From: Desulfurococcaceae archaeon
GTDB taxonomy: Archaea > Thermoproteota > Thermoprotei_A > Sulfolobales > Desulfurococcaceae
Length of the DNA: 64,000 nt
Direction: 5' to 3'
Assembly: GCA_038845865.1 (NCBI GenBank)
Contig: JAWBQJ010000002.1
Location: forward strand, 186,001-250,000
The notes beneath the pieces are model-generated. The model searched no databases. It saw only the letters and a list, made by a program, of their open reading frames with translations, and was not told the DNA's origin. Shown piece after piece: positions 27,198-36,123 of the stretch. A program made the translations under genes and the position numbers. How positions within the stretch are numbered: position 1 is the first letter of the stretch; each line of letters begins with the position of its first letter.

Positions 27198-27395
27198 GGC
27201 TAAGAACCGGTTGAGGCCTCGTAGCTTGAACGCGTGTGGACTACAATGTAGCGCGCAACCAGTTAGCTTATTATAAGTTCGAATCGGTTTAGCCTTCCAC
27301 GAGGCGCGTGAGCGAGAGGTGGGCTGGTACCTTTAGACTTCTTAGTCTTCACCATCTAGGCTATAGAAATAAAAGCTTCCAGCCAGATATTTTAT
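27198..27395 (+). ncRNA. Candidate structured RNA
   Basis: An intergenic segment with its own TATA box and strong pairing potential. Bases 27198-27212 can pair with 27282-27294 (GGCTAA and ACCGGTT, with a two-base bulge), 27231-27235 with 27251-27255, and GCCTCGT at 27216-27222 with ACGAGGC at 27299-27305, which would be a pseudoknot with the first stem. GGCTGG at 27324 can pair with CCAGCC at 27381, near the 3' limit, and a T-rich stretch follows. I recognise no family (not tRNA, SRP RNA or RNase P RNA by their conserved cores). The 3' end is a guess. Confidence 0.35.
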
Positions 27396-27643
27396 TGTGG
27401 CTACGTGGGTGTTATCACCGTTGATACGAGGAGAGGTACCTCCTGTTCTTACGAGTAGTGCGAATCCTCGTAGAGCACCATGTGTACGTATTCAGACTCC
27501 TCGCAATTATGCTTTGCACTGTTTTCATGGCATTTTGTACCTTGGAGTCCCAGAGCAACCCCCGCTTACAGCTTTCTGCGCGAACCCAACACATACAATA
27601 CCCTTCCTGCTGTCGGTGCAATGTCTCTAGGGGCAACTCGGTT

Positions 27644-30067
27644 ATGAGGTATTCGAGTGAGAAGCTGAGGATCTTAGGGGTTGACAGCAAGACATGTATA
27701 GCTACCATGGAGAGCCGCCTTCACAGGCTCGACTGCGTCTTAGTCTTTAACGTGGATATACGCTCGGGATTGGCAGAGGTAGTATACAATGCCGATAAGT
27801 GCAATCTGAACGACATTTACGAGGCAATAAAAGATGCCGGTTACGATGTGCATAAGGGATCTGTAATTTTCAAAGCGGATAAGTTAAGCCCCCGCGATGC
27901 CATACAGTTAGAAGGCGAATTGCTAAGGATGGCAGGAATACTTGAAGCAAGGGCCTCACCAGCTACCAGGCTGATTAAAGTGGTATATAATCCGCTAACT
28001 ACCGACATGCAAAGCCTTTTAGGTTACTTGAAAGACACCGGGTTCAATGTAAGGCCCGTTACCAGGGCGAGGCCTACTACCTACACGTACCGCTTCCGGC
28101 GGTTTATAGCTTCAATGAGGATCTTCACATTCATCGTTAGTGTCGTGGTGATAAGCGATGCGCTGATCTCCGCGTCACGCGTTATTGAACTCGAATACTT
28201 AATTCCGCCTCAAGTTCACCTAACCTTAGCTATGACGGCTATCGCTTTAACGGGCGACGTGCTGATTAGGGGGATAAAGGCCCTCTTAAAATGCTCTCCA
28301 ACGTCAGAGTCTCTCGCCGCCTTATCCACGCTAATTTCGTTCATGGCAGGGACTCTTACGTTAACAAGTTACTTACAGTATCCCGGCATAGATGCGAGTC
28401 CAAGGTTTTTTCTCGGAATCGCTGCAGGTATTTGTGGATTCTTAAGTCTGGGAGTATTTCTAGAAGAAAGACTAAAATCGTGGAACGCTGGGTACCTGGA
28501 AGAGTCGGTGCAGAGGTATCTAGGCAAGGCGAGAGTGCTACGGAAAAACGGTACCTCAGAAGTTGATGCCTTTAAGGTAAAGCCAGGCGATATCGTCGAG
28601 GTCAATGCCGGGGAGATGATACCCGTTGATGGGGTCGTGGTGGAGGGTTGGGGGTACGTCAATGAGATCAGTTTCACGAGTTCGCCTTTACCGGTAGTCA
28701 AGAGAAGTAATTTAAGGGATCCCGTATACGCGGGCAGCCTCTTAGTGTCAGGTTCTATGAGGGTGAGGGCTACGAGGCCTGGTGAGGAAGCGCTATTCAT
28801 GCATATAATCGAGGCCGCGAGGGAGGCGCGGTCGAGGAAGCCGACTGTACGCAAGGCCGTAGACAAGGTGTGTAATGTAATTACATGGATGGCCTTGGGC
28901 ATAGGGATCTTTACTGCGCTGTACTGGTGGTTCACTAGGAAATCCCTCCAACTAGCTCTAATATTTACAGCTACAGTGTTTGCTACCACATACCCCTGGG
29001 CCCTGGGAATAGCTGCACCGCTCATCATAACGCTCGCCGCTTACAAGGCCTCTAAAACGGGAATACTGATCAGGAGCGGTGACGTGTTCGAACGTGTTCC
29101 AAAGGTAACGGTAGTTCTTTTCGATAAGACGAGGGTACTTACAGTTGGTAAGCTGGCCATAAAATCCCTGTACGTCGCTAATGCTCTTAGTGACGAAGAA
29201 GTACTCTACTACGTGTGTGGCCTAGAGTCCAGAGGTAGCCACCCACTAGCCTTAGCGATCAACGAGTATTGCTCTAGTAGGGGAGTTAGATACGGTAGCC
29301 CTAGCCACTATAAACACGTCCCCCAAAAGGGCACAGTTGGCCGTGTTGGTGACCGCGAAGTGATAATTGGCAGGTACGAAGCAGTAAAGGGGTTGAAGAT
29401 TAGGGTAAACGAGGGCACCGAGTTCCTGGTAAACTACTTAGAAAACCGCGGTTCGCTGCCGCTAATTATAGTGTTTGACCGTAAGGTGGCAGGCATCTTA
29501 GAGGTGGCTGACAGTGTACGAAACGGCTCCCTAGAAGCCGTTAAAGCACTCAAGAGGCGCGGACTAGCTGCGGGCATTGTGAGCGGGGATCGTGGGGCTT
29601 CCGTATCCTACTATGCCAGGGTTTTTGAGCTGAATCTAGCATACCCTGAAATGAGACCACAAGACAAAGCGAAATTAGTCGCGGAAATGCAACATAAAGG
29701 TGAAAGGGTAATGTTTGTTGGTAAGGGGATAAATGATGCTATTGCGCTGTCAGCCGCGTTTGTAGGAGTAGCTATGGGCAACGACTTCGGCATCGTGAAG
29801 GAATTCGGGGATGTTGTCCTATCAAACGACGATTTAGCAGGTCTTTTAAGACTATTCGAGCTGAGCGAGTTAGTTAAGAGAAAGCTGTACCAGAACCTGG
29901 TATTAGCGTTTATCTATAATGTTTTCCTAGCACTACTAGCAACTGGTGTATTGTACGAACTCTTCGGACTAGTGGTAAAGCCGCTGTTAGTATACGCGGC
30001 GATGATTCTAGGGCTTTTAAGCGTGGCTATGAATGCCGGTACTTTACTTAGAACGCGGATAACCTAA
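27644..30067 (+). CDS. Degenerate P1B-type (heavy-metal) ATPase
   Basis: An 807-residue protein with the full architecture of Cu-type P1B ATPases: two HMA-like domains (about 1-140), eight membrane helices, actuator, P and N domains. The key motifs are changed. First HMA GMTCxxC is GVDSKTC, losing a Cys; the membrane CPC is YPW; actuator TGES is FTSSP; DKTGT is DKTRV (the phosphorylated Asp kept); GDGxND is GKGxND. The nucleotide-domain SHPLA, the SGD motif and the YN of the seventh helix remain. The frame is open throughout. The ATG at 27644 starts just before the first HMA domain; an upstream frame from 27458 would add 62 Cys-rich residues and looks unrelated. Likely a non-transporting or altered-function homologue. 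Confidence 0.85.
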   Translation: MRYSSEKLRILGVDSKTCIATMESRLHRLDCVLVFNVDIRSGLAEVVYNADKCNLNDIYEAIKDAGYDVHKGSVIFKADKLSPRDAIQLEGELLRMAGILEARASPATRLIKVVYNPLTTDMQSLLGYLKDTGFNVRPVTRARPTTYTYRFRRFIASMRIFTFIVSVVVISDALISASRVIELEYLIPPQVHLTLAMTAIALTGDVLIRGIKALLKCSPTSESLAALSTLISFMAGTLTLTSYLQYPGIDASPRFFLGIAAGICGFLSLGVFLEERLKSWNAGYLEESVQRYLGKARVLRKNGTSEVDAFKVKPGDIVEVNAGEMIPVDGVVVEGWGYVNEISFTSSPLPVVKRSNLRDPVYAGSLLVSGSMRVRATRPGEEALFMHIIEAAREARSRKPTVRKAVDKVCNVITWMALGIGIFTALYWWFTRKSLQLALIFTATVFATTYPWALGIAAPLIITLAAYKASKTGILIRSGDVFERVPKVTVVLFDKTRVLTVGKLAIKSLYVANALSDEEVLYYVCGLESRGSHPLALAINEYCSSRGVRYGSPSHYKHVPQKGTVGRVGDREVIIGRYEAVKGLKIRVNEGTEFLVNYLENRGSLPLIIVFDRKVAGILEVADSVRNGSLEAVKALKRRGLAAGIVSGDRGASVSYYARVFELNLAYPEMRPQDKAKLVAEMQHKGERVMFVGKGINDAIALSAAFVGVAMGNDFGIVKEFGDVVLSNDDLAGLLRLFELSELVKRKLYQNLVLAFIYNVFLALLATGVLYELFGLVVKPLLVYAAMILGLLSVAMNAGTLLRTRIT

Positions 30068-30084
30068 GACCCATCGCGTGTCGA

Positions 30085-30954
30085 CTAGCGACCTCTTTCC
30101 TGCCTTATCTCCGAGACGGTCGCTATGTACAGTGATAGCAGTATTAATCCACCACCCACCATCTTATACGGTTCTACGGTTTCAAGCCCCATTAGCACGG
30201 AAAACTGTGTCGCGAACACCGGTTCTAGTAGGAATATTAAGGCCGCTGTTGAGGCGGACACATACCTCTGACCTAGTACTTGGAAAAAAGTTGCTAGAAT
30301 GGAGCAGACCAATGCCAGGTAAACTATGTAGATCACCGCTTCGCGCGTCAACGTTATACCCGTGTAAAGCGATGGGGGGGCGAAGATCGCCCCCGCCATG
30401 AACGTGCCGAGCAAGAATTCGAGGATGCTCGACCTTCTATACCTAGCTATCAGTATTATCTGTAGGGCCCACATGAAAGTGCTAGCGAACACTAGCAACT
30501 CTCCAATGCCTAAACCGCCTACAGGGAGGGTTAAGCAGTATAGCCCGGCTATGGCTATAGTTAACGCGACGAGGTCCAGTATTGTGTACTTCCTGTTTAC
30601 CACGGCTACGTAGAAATGAACATGTATAGTACTCAGCCCGGTTATGAAGGCGCTCATTGAAGGGTCAATGTAAGAAGTGCCAGCAGCCTGTAGGCAAAGA
30701 CCAATTGAATATACCAACCCTGTTATAAAGCCGCGTTTAATGCTTAGGGGGTCCAGGCGGCCTTTAATGTACTTAACTAATATTAGTGGTAAGAGCAGTG
30801 CTGAGGCGGTCATGGTTCTTACAAAGGTGTAAGTATAAGGAGAAGTTTCACCCATGGACAGCTTTATGAAGGCGAAGGAGGTCCCCCAGAGAGCAGTAGT
30901 GGTGATTAGCGAAGAGACTCCTCCCAGCTTTAAAAGGGAACGCCTCTCTACCAC
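30085..30954 (-). CDS. EamA-family (DMT superfamily) transporter
   Basis: A 289-residue protein with ten predicted membrane helices in two EamA repeats. The repeat starts are TTTALWGTSFAFIKLSMGE and LGIGELLVFASTFMWALQIILI; the end of each repeat has the expected small-residue-rich helix (STAALIFLLEPVFATQFSV). Family members export metabolites or amino acids. The ends of this gene and the convergent P1B ATPase are 17 bases apart. Substrate unknown; carbamate kinase lies 5 bases upstream on the same strand. Confidence 0.85.
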   Translation of the reverse strand: MVERRSLLKLGGVSSLITTTALWGTSFAFIKLSMGETSPYTYTFVRTMTASALLLPLILVKYIKGRLDPLSIKRGFITGLVYSIGLCLQAAGTSYIDPSMSAFITGLSTIHVHFYVAVVNRKYTILDLVALTIAIAGLYCLTLPVGGLGIGELLVFASTFMWALQIILIARYRRSSILEFLLGTFMAGAIFAPPSLYTGITLTREAVIYIVYLALVCSILATFFQVLGQRYVSASTAALIFLLEPVFATQFSVLMGLETVEPYKMVGGGLILLSLYIATVSEIRQERGR

Positions 30955-30959
30955 CGTGG

Positions 30960-31928
30960 CTATCCCGGTATAATTCTAGTACCCGCTTCTCCCTGCAACG
31001 CGTCAAGAGCCTGTCTTAAATGTGCTATTATTGCTAGTCTGCCACCGTTTTGCACGAACCTTACACCGGCTAGTATTTTTGGCCCCATACTGCCCGGCTT
31101 GAAGTGCCCTTCCCGGTAATACTTTAAAGCCTCGCTCGCAGTCATGACCTTGAGCGGCCTAGCGCTTGGTGTGCCGTAATTTAAATATGCCGAGTCCACG
31201 TCCGTTAGTATCATTAATATATCGGCTCTAAGCGCCGTTGCCATTTTTTCAGCGCCCAGGTCCTTATCTATTACGGCTTCCACACCGTTAATTCTTCCAT
31301 CCTCCTCTACCACGGGTACGCCCCCACCCCCATCCGCTATAACTACGAAACCGTTTTCCACTAGAGTTCTTACCGCCTCTATCTCAACCTGTAAGACGGG
31401 GTCTGGTGATGGTACTACGCGCCTGTAGCCTCCACGCGGGTCCGGCTTGAACGTCCACCCGAACTCTTTAGTTAGCCTTTCAGCCTCCTCTTTCTCGTAC
31501 CAGGGTCCAATGTACTTGGATGGATCCCTGAAATCCGGGTCGTCTTTTTTAACGAGTGTCTGCGTTATGATAGTCACGACGCCTTTAACCTTACCTGGTA
31601 GAACGTTCCCTTCCCTTAACTTATTGTACAATGCTTGTTGCAGTAAATACCCTAGCCATCCCTGACTCATAGCTCCGGCGATATCGAGGCTCATTGGTGG
31701 AATGCTCTTGTATTTCATGCCTAGAGTCATCCATTCTTCTATGATACCCACCTGTGGGCCGTTGCCGTGTGTGACAACTACTTTGTAGTCTTCCTTGATA
31801 AGCCGCGTTATTATCTCGGCTACTATGTATGCGTTTTTCCAGTAATCTTCGACCGTTCCCCGGTCACCTTTGGTCTGGAAGGCATTACCACCTAGTGCTA
31901 CCACTATGAGGCCTTTACACCTGCTCAT
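30960..31928 (-). CDS. arcC: Carbamate kinase
   Basis: Catalyses carbamoyl phosphate + ADP to ATP + carbamate, or the reverse. Family signatures are VVALGGNAFQ at the start, VVTHGNGPQVG, ADGGGGVPVVEEDG, VIDKDLGAEKMA and the GSMGPKILAGVRFVQNGGRLAII end. Length of 322 residues is normal. The ATG at 31928 is chosen for its GAGG site; a TTG at 31949 is an alternative. No arginine deiminase or ornithine carbamoyltransferase is nearby. It follows the purine cluster on the same strand, 132 bases downstream of purE. In archaea it can also act with carbamoyl phosphate synthesis. Confidence 0.95.
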   Translation of the reverse strand: MSRCKGLIVVALGGNAFQTKGDRGTVEDYWKNAYIVAEIITRLIKEDYKVVVTHGNGPQVGIIEEWMTLGMKYKSIPPMSLDIAGAMSQGWLGYLLQQALYNKLREGNVLPGKVKGVVTIITQTLVKKDDPDFRDPSKYIGPWYEKEEAERLTKEFGWTFKPDPRGGYRRVVPSPDPVLQVEIEAVRTLVENGFVVIADGGGGVPVVEEDGRINGVEAVIDKDLGAEKMATALRADILMILTDVDSAYLNYGTPSARPLKVMTASEALKYYREGHFKPGSMGPKILAGVRFVQNGGRLAIIAHLRQALDALQGEAGTRIIPG

Positions 31929-31991
31929 ATTTTCCTCGACCTGTGACAATTGTAAAGGTTTAGGTGGGGGTTTGCGCAGCCGGAGACTTCT

Positions 31992-32006
31992 CTCTATATA
32001 ATAGAG
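31992..32006. repeat. Inverted repeat around a TATA-like core
   Basis: CTCTAT, ATA, ATAGAG forms a perfect 6-bp inverted repeat with a 3-base centre. It lies between purE and carbamate kinase. It can be read as a leftward TATA box for carbamate kinase (start near 31970) or as a small protein-binding palindrome. Either is tentative. Confidence 0.4.
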
Positions 32007-32060
32007 GAGGATAATATACTTTGGGGGAGGCTCGAGTAGGGCGGGTTTTCCCCTTACCGG

Positions 32061-32537
32061 CTAGTATTCTATTCTAGTGGATAGGACCTGCGCTTTCATG
32101 TCTTCCATGTACTTAAGTAGCTTTTCACTTATCCACGGGTATTTAAGGCCAAGGATCCTTAGTGCTAATATAGCTGCGTTTTTTGCTGAACCTATACCAA
32201 CAGTGGCCACGGGGACTCCTGACGGCATTTGGACAATTGATAGTAGGGAGTCAAGCCCGTTAAGCTGTTTAGAGGGTATTGGAACACCTATTACCGGTAG
32301 GGGGGTTAGCGCCGCTAAAATACCCGGCAGGTGTGCAGCACCTCCGGCCCCGGCTATTACTACCTCTATTCCCCTTTCATGCACGGTCTTAGCATATTTG
32401 AACACTTCTTCGGGCGTTCTGTGAGCTGATAAGACCCGCACCTCCACTTCTACTCCAAATTCCTTTAGAAGGTCTACGGCTTCGCGCATGTAATCCCAGT
32501 CGGATTTACTGCCCATCAATATTGCAACTTTCGGCAC
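32061..32537 (-). CDS. purE: AIR carboxylase / N5-CAIR mutase (PurE)
   Basis: Makes carboxyaminoimidazole ribonucleotide. Short 158-residue PurE with the usual [10 protein letters not shown] start, [10 protein letters not shown] and [13 protein letters not shown] motifs, and the [33 protein letters not shown] segment, quoted in parts: the substrate-binding loop is [17 protein letters not shown]. No PurK is in the window, so the protein may use CO2 directly on AIR (class II type) or work with a distant PurK. It is the last gene of the leftward purine cluster, 39 bases after the purP stop. Confidence 0.95.
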   Translation of the reverse strand: MPKVAILMGSKSDWDYMREAVDLLKEFGVEVEVRVLSAHRTPEEVFKYAKTVHERGIEVVIAGAGGAAHLPGILAALTPLPVIGVPIPSKQLNGLDSLLSIVQMPSGVPVATVGIGSAKNAAILALRILGLKYPWISEKLLKYMEDMKAQVLSTRIEY

Positions 32538-32576
32538 GGTTCCTCACCCAAATACAGCTAAGTGTATACACCGCTT

Positions 32577-33650
32577 TCACGTTAAAACCTTTTCCAATGA
32601 TGCTGCCTTGAGCGCTAGTTTCAATTCCCTAGCTATTCTACGACCTACGCTCATAGGCTCGTCCCAGTACAGGTACGAGTATGGACTACCGCTAACATAC
32701 AAGTTCGTGCCCGCTACTATGCGCCCTGAAAACTCAAATACGACTATTTCAAGGTCATCCCTTACAACGCTCTCCAAGCAGAATGGCCCGATGGCGCCGG
32801 GCGGACTCTGCTTCCTGGTGTATTCTACGAACTTTATGCCGTATTCGAGTATAGTTGGTAGCAGGCTTTCACGTACAACTAAAGGTAAGTTTCCCGTTAC
32901 AACAAAGGATGGCTCCACGTCTTCAGCTAGGTATTTCAGTGGCACCCTTCGCAGTCCATCAACGTTACTCTCATACCTGATGTCAGCTCCGAGAACCTCC
33001 ACTCTATTCAGTACTGGACTGTAAAAGTAGTGAAAATAGGCGGGAGTCCCAATAACGTATTCCTGTATTATAACGTCATCAACGCTCTTTATGGCTCCCT
33101 CTTTGGCCATTTGTTCTAGTTTTTCCTTGATGTGCGTAGATGAGCGGGAGAGAAAGTATCCCTTACCACCCTTAGCCCCTGGGAGCTTTACTATAACGAG
33201 CTTGTCGATTTCTCCACCGTACTTGTAAATTCTCGGGGTCTTAATGCCGGACTCCACGAGGTATTGCATTTTTAGTCGCTGATCACTTTCAACCCTAAAC
33301 AGGTATCTGTTGCCGAAGTAGGGTACTGGTATGTTTTCAGCGCATTCCAGGCCAACGTATTCGATGATGCTACCGTGAGGCACCATTACGGCGTTTTCTC
33401 TCCGGAGTTCCTCTAAAACCTTACCGGTGCATAGCTCCTTCCAGCCGTTTACTACGATGAACTTGTCTACTATGTGATCGAATTGCCTATAAAACCACTC
33501 CCTACTAGCTAGCGTCACTAACAGGGTCTTGAACCCCTCTTTCTTGGCTCCGTGAAGTATCTGTAAAGAGCTGTGACTGCTAAGTGTCGCAATAGATACT
33601 TCTCCCCTGCTTGCATAATCCTCGATTATCCTAGACACATCCTTATTCAT
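32577..33650 (-). CDS. purP: FAICAR synthetase PurP (canonical copy)
   Basis: Archaeal PurP converts AICAR, formate and ATP to FAICAR, replacing the folate-dependent PurH step. It is a 357-residue ATP-grasp protein; the N-terminal ATLSSHSSLQILHGAKKEG (His in SHS) and the ATP-binding VIVKLPGAKGGKGYF are textbook PurP features. The end QSPPGAIGPFCLE and VVFEFSGRIVAGTN fits the conserved C-terminal domain. It starts with an ATG whose codons overlap the purB stop by 4 bases, so translation is coupled. A second purP-like gene lies just beyond purB. Confidence 0.94.
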   Translation of the reverse strand: MNKDVSRIIEDYASRGEVSIATLSSHSSLQILHGAKKEGFKTLLVTLASREWFYRQFDHIVDKFIVVNGWKELCTGKVLEELRRENAVMVPHGSIIEYVGLECAENIPVPYFGNRYLFRVESDQRLKMQYLVESGIKTPRIYKYGGEIDKLVIVKLPGAKGGKGYFLSRSSTHIKEKLEQMAKEGAIKSVDDVIIQEYVIGTPAYFHYFYSPVLNRVEVLGADIRYESNVDGLRRVPLKYLAEDVEPSFVVTGNLPLVVRESLLPTILEYGIKFVEYTRKQSPPGAIGPFCLESVVRDDLEIVVFEFSGRIVAGTNLYVSGSPYSYLYWDEPMSVGRRIARELKLALKAASLEKVLT

Positions 33651-35002
33651 GGGTGCTCACCAGATCCGAGAACGCTTTTAGCGTATTCAGCTGTCCGTGC
33701 CACTATTTCTCGGACGCAACCGATGTAGTTTTCGGGTTGGAGAAGCGCTTCGAGCTCTTCGCGCGTAAAGTACTTTGAAAGCTCAGGGTCTTTCAGTACA
33801 GCGTCTACTAGGGTCTCTCCTTCGCGCACTTTCCTGGACAGGCTCATCAGCCTGGAGTGCGCTGTGTGCCTAGCCCAACCCCTCTCAACCAGCTTCATTA
33901 CGAGCATTTCGGTGTATATCAGGCCGCGAGTAATGTCTAGGTTTTTCCTTCCAGCTTCAGTATTTACGTAGAGTACCTCAAGGAGCTTCAACATGTCTTC
34001 TAGCATCTGATCGATCGTTAGGAACGCGTGTGGAACTATTATCCTTTCACTCGAGCTATTGGTCAAGTCTCTCTCGTGCATTAATGGAATGTTTTCAAGC
34101 GCCGTAAGTACGAATCCTCGCATTACTTTTGCAAGGCCTGAGATCCTCTCGGAGATGACCGGGTTCCTCTTATGAGGCATGGTGCTACTGCCTATTCTCT
34201 GTGCCGATTCGTACATCTCATCTATTTCAGGCCTCGAAAGCTCTCTAACTTCTAGCGCGAACCGGTCAAGTTGAGATGCCAGAATGGCGAGTACCGAGAT
34301 TAGTTCAGCGAATCCATCTCTAGGGGCTACTTGCGTGGTTATGACGTGTGGTTCTAAACCAAGTTCTTCTGCAACTAGTCTTTCTATTAGTAATCCCTTG
34401 TCGCCCCACGCTGCCATCGTTCCAACGGCTCCCGACATCTTTAACCTTATAACCCTCTTACTAGCGTCCAGCAACCGCTCGTAGGACCTCGTTAGCTCGT
34501 AAACATAGTTGGCAAATTTAAATCCAAAGGTTATTGGTACAGCATGCTGGTTATGCGTTCTACCAGGTGCCACGTCATTAAGGTACTTAAGTGAGAGCTC
34601 TACTAGCCGCTCTATTACTAGTTTTAGTTTTTTCGTAACAATGCTTAGCGCGCTTTTAATGAGGAGGGCCCATGTGGTGTCCACTATATCATAGCTTGTT
34701 GCACCCAGGTGTACGTATCTACCGCACTCGCCGCATCTCTCTCCGAGTATGTATGTTAGTGATGCTATGTCGTGCCCTAGCAGTTTTTCTCGTTCATACA
34801 CGTCTTCGGGCTTGACATCTCTACTGCAAATTTCAAATTCCTCTACACACTTTGCGGGGGCCATCCCTGCGCGTGTTAGTGCTTTAATCAGCGAGGCTTC
34901 CACTTTCACGTACGTGTTTACAATATTGGATGCGGAAAAGAGTTTTCTCATATCGCTCGATCCGTACCTCCACTCGAGGACGCATGTGTGGTCTAGCATC
35001 AA
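33647..35002 (-). CDS. purB: Adenylosuccinate lyase
   Basis: Splits SAICAR to AICAR plus fumarate, and adenylosuccinate to AMP plus fumarate. Fumarase/aspartase superfamily signature SSTMPHKRNPVISERI (catalytic Ser in the flexible loop) at about residue 268; further active-site parts are HLGATSYDIVDT and RTHNQHAVPITFG. 451 residues is the usual length. It sits between two purP genes, with 8 bases from the preceding one. Fumarate released here could feed the fumarate-reducing module at 52-63 kb, though they are separate operons. Confidence 0.96.
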   Translation of the reverse strand: MMLDHTCVLEWRYGSSDMRKLFSASNIVNTYVKVEASLIKALTRAGMAPAKCVEEFEICSRDVKPEDVYEREKLLGHDIASLTYILGERCGECGRYVHLGATSYDIVDTTWALLIKSALSIVTKKLKLVIERLVELSLKYLNDVAPGRTHNQHAVPITFGFKFANYVYELTRSYERLLDASKRVIRLKMSGAVGTMAAWGDKGLLIERLVAEELGLEPHVITTQVAPRDGFAELISVLAILASQLDRFALEVRELSRPEIDEMYESAQRIGSSTMPHKRNPVISERISGLAKVMRGFVLTALENIPLMHERDLTNSSSERIIVPHAFLTIDQMLEDMLKLLEVLYVNTEAGRKNLDITRGLIYTEMLVMKLVERGWARHTAHSRLMSLSRKVREGETLVDAVLKDPELSKYFTREELEALLQPENYIGCVREIVARTAEYAKSVLGSGEHP

Positions 35003-35010
35003 GCATCACT

Positions 35011-36123
35011 TCACGTAATCAAGTCTTCTAAGCATCCACGATAGATACACTCCTTTATTTCAATTGATATCCTCTGACCCAGGCTAATAGGCTTCCTGAA
35101 GTATAGCTTACTGTACTGACTTCCAATACCCATGTAGGCGTTCGTTCCGCCTCCAATTCGTGGTGCTATATCGAATACAACTGCCTCTAAGTTCTTCGTG
35201 ATCATCAACTGCAAGGTGAACGGGCCGATGATGCCGGGAGGCTCTAGTCTCTTCGTGGCCTCTACGAATTTCTCGCCTACTTCGAGTATTTTCTCTAGGA
35301 GGCTCTCCCTTATTGTGACGGGTTCGTGTCCCACCTCGATCATCTCTACGTCAAAGTACTTGCTTAGTTCTAGCTGTACATCTGCCGGTAGTTTGAGGTA
35401 GCCCGCTAGATCTGACTGTATCCGCCTATCTATGCTGATCAGCTCCAGCCTCTTGTACGCCACGGAATAGAAGAAGTTCACGTTGAAGTCTGCTCCTAGC
35501 ACTAGCTCTTCTATCGATGCACGTTGCAGGTCCTCCTCCCTTATTACACCTGACCCGACCAGCCTCCTAGTCTTCCTGGTGAAGTCGTCTTTATCGACAG
35601 CGATGAAGAAGCCCCTTTCAACTCTCTTAGTGGCGTGTGGTACCTTTACGATGACTGGTCTATCGATCTCGACGGGATCCTTGAAGGTCTTGGGTCTCCT
35701 GATCCCGGCCTCATCTAGTAACCTGTAATAGTTCTTCTCGCCAGTTCTCTCTTCGTAACGAAGAAGCCATCTATTACCGAGTACCGGTACCGGAAAGCAG
35801 TTTTCAATGTTATCGTAACCAACGTAAACAGCGAAGCTCCTATTTGGCACAAAAATTGCGTTCTTCGACCTCAAGTACTCCGTCACATCCTTGTCAACTA
35901 CATGGGAGAACTTTTCCAGTACTAGTGTCTCGTCTACGACTGTTGAGAAGTACTTTGTATACGTCTTTTCGCGCCCTTTCTGACATACCGCTATAGTGTA
36001 AAAGCCCTCATCCTTTGCGCCGTCAAATACATCTAATGCGGAATGGCTTGCTATTGTTGCGATTGATATTTTACTTAAGTCGTACCTCTTCGCTACCTCA
36101 CGAGCCTGGAATCTAGAACTCAA
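35011..36123 (-). CDS. PurP-like ATP-grasp protein (divergent paralogue)
   Basis: A second PurP family member, about 370 residues. It keeps the N-terminal [19 protein letters not shown] with the SHS His and the C-terminal [12 protein letters not shown] / [18 protein letters not shown] region. The ATP-binding loop differs: canonical GAKGGKGYF is [11 protein letters not shown] here. Two-copy PurP genomes are known among hyperthermophilic archaea, and the second copy's role is unsettled; it could be another FAICAR synthetase, a hetero-subunit or a related ligase. The start is taken at TTG 36123 with GGGGTGA five bases upstream; GTG 36132 is possible. It overlaps the end of purM. Confidence 0.85.
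   Translation of the reverse strand: MSSRFQAREVAKRYDLSKISIATIASHSALDVFDGAKDEGFYTIAVCQKGREKTYTKYFSTVVDETLVLEKFSHVVDKDVTEYLRSKNAIFVPNRSFAVYVGYDNIENCFPVPVLGNRWLLRYEERTGEKNYYRLLDEAGIRRPKTFKDPVEIDRPVIVKVPHATKRVERGFFIAVDKDDFTRKTRRLVGSGVIREEDLQRASIEELVLGADFNVNFFYSVAYKRLELISIDRRIQSDLAGYLKLPADVQLELSKYFDVEMIEVGHEPVTIRESLLEKILEVGEKFVEATKRLEPPGIIGPFTLQLMITKNLEAVVFDIAPRIGGGTNAYMGIGSQYSKLYFRKPISLGQRISIEIKECIYRGCLEDLIT

Noticed and set aside
27191-27305. GTTCGAATC at 27278 looks like a tRNA T-loop
   Set aside because: The flanking five bases on either side cannot form a T-stem, and no acceptor, D or anticodon arms can be placed around it.
27397-27630. Short frames just upstream of the P1B ATPase, including 62 extra in-frame codons from 27458
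   Set aside because: The extra residues do not resemble an HMA domain, are Cys/His-rich without pattern, and the ATG at 27644 fits the family start.
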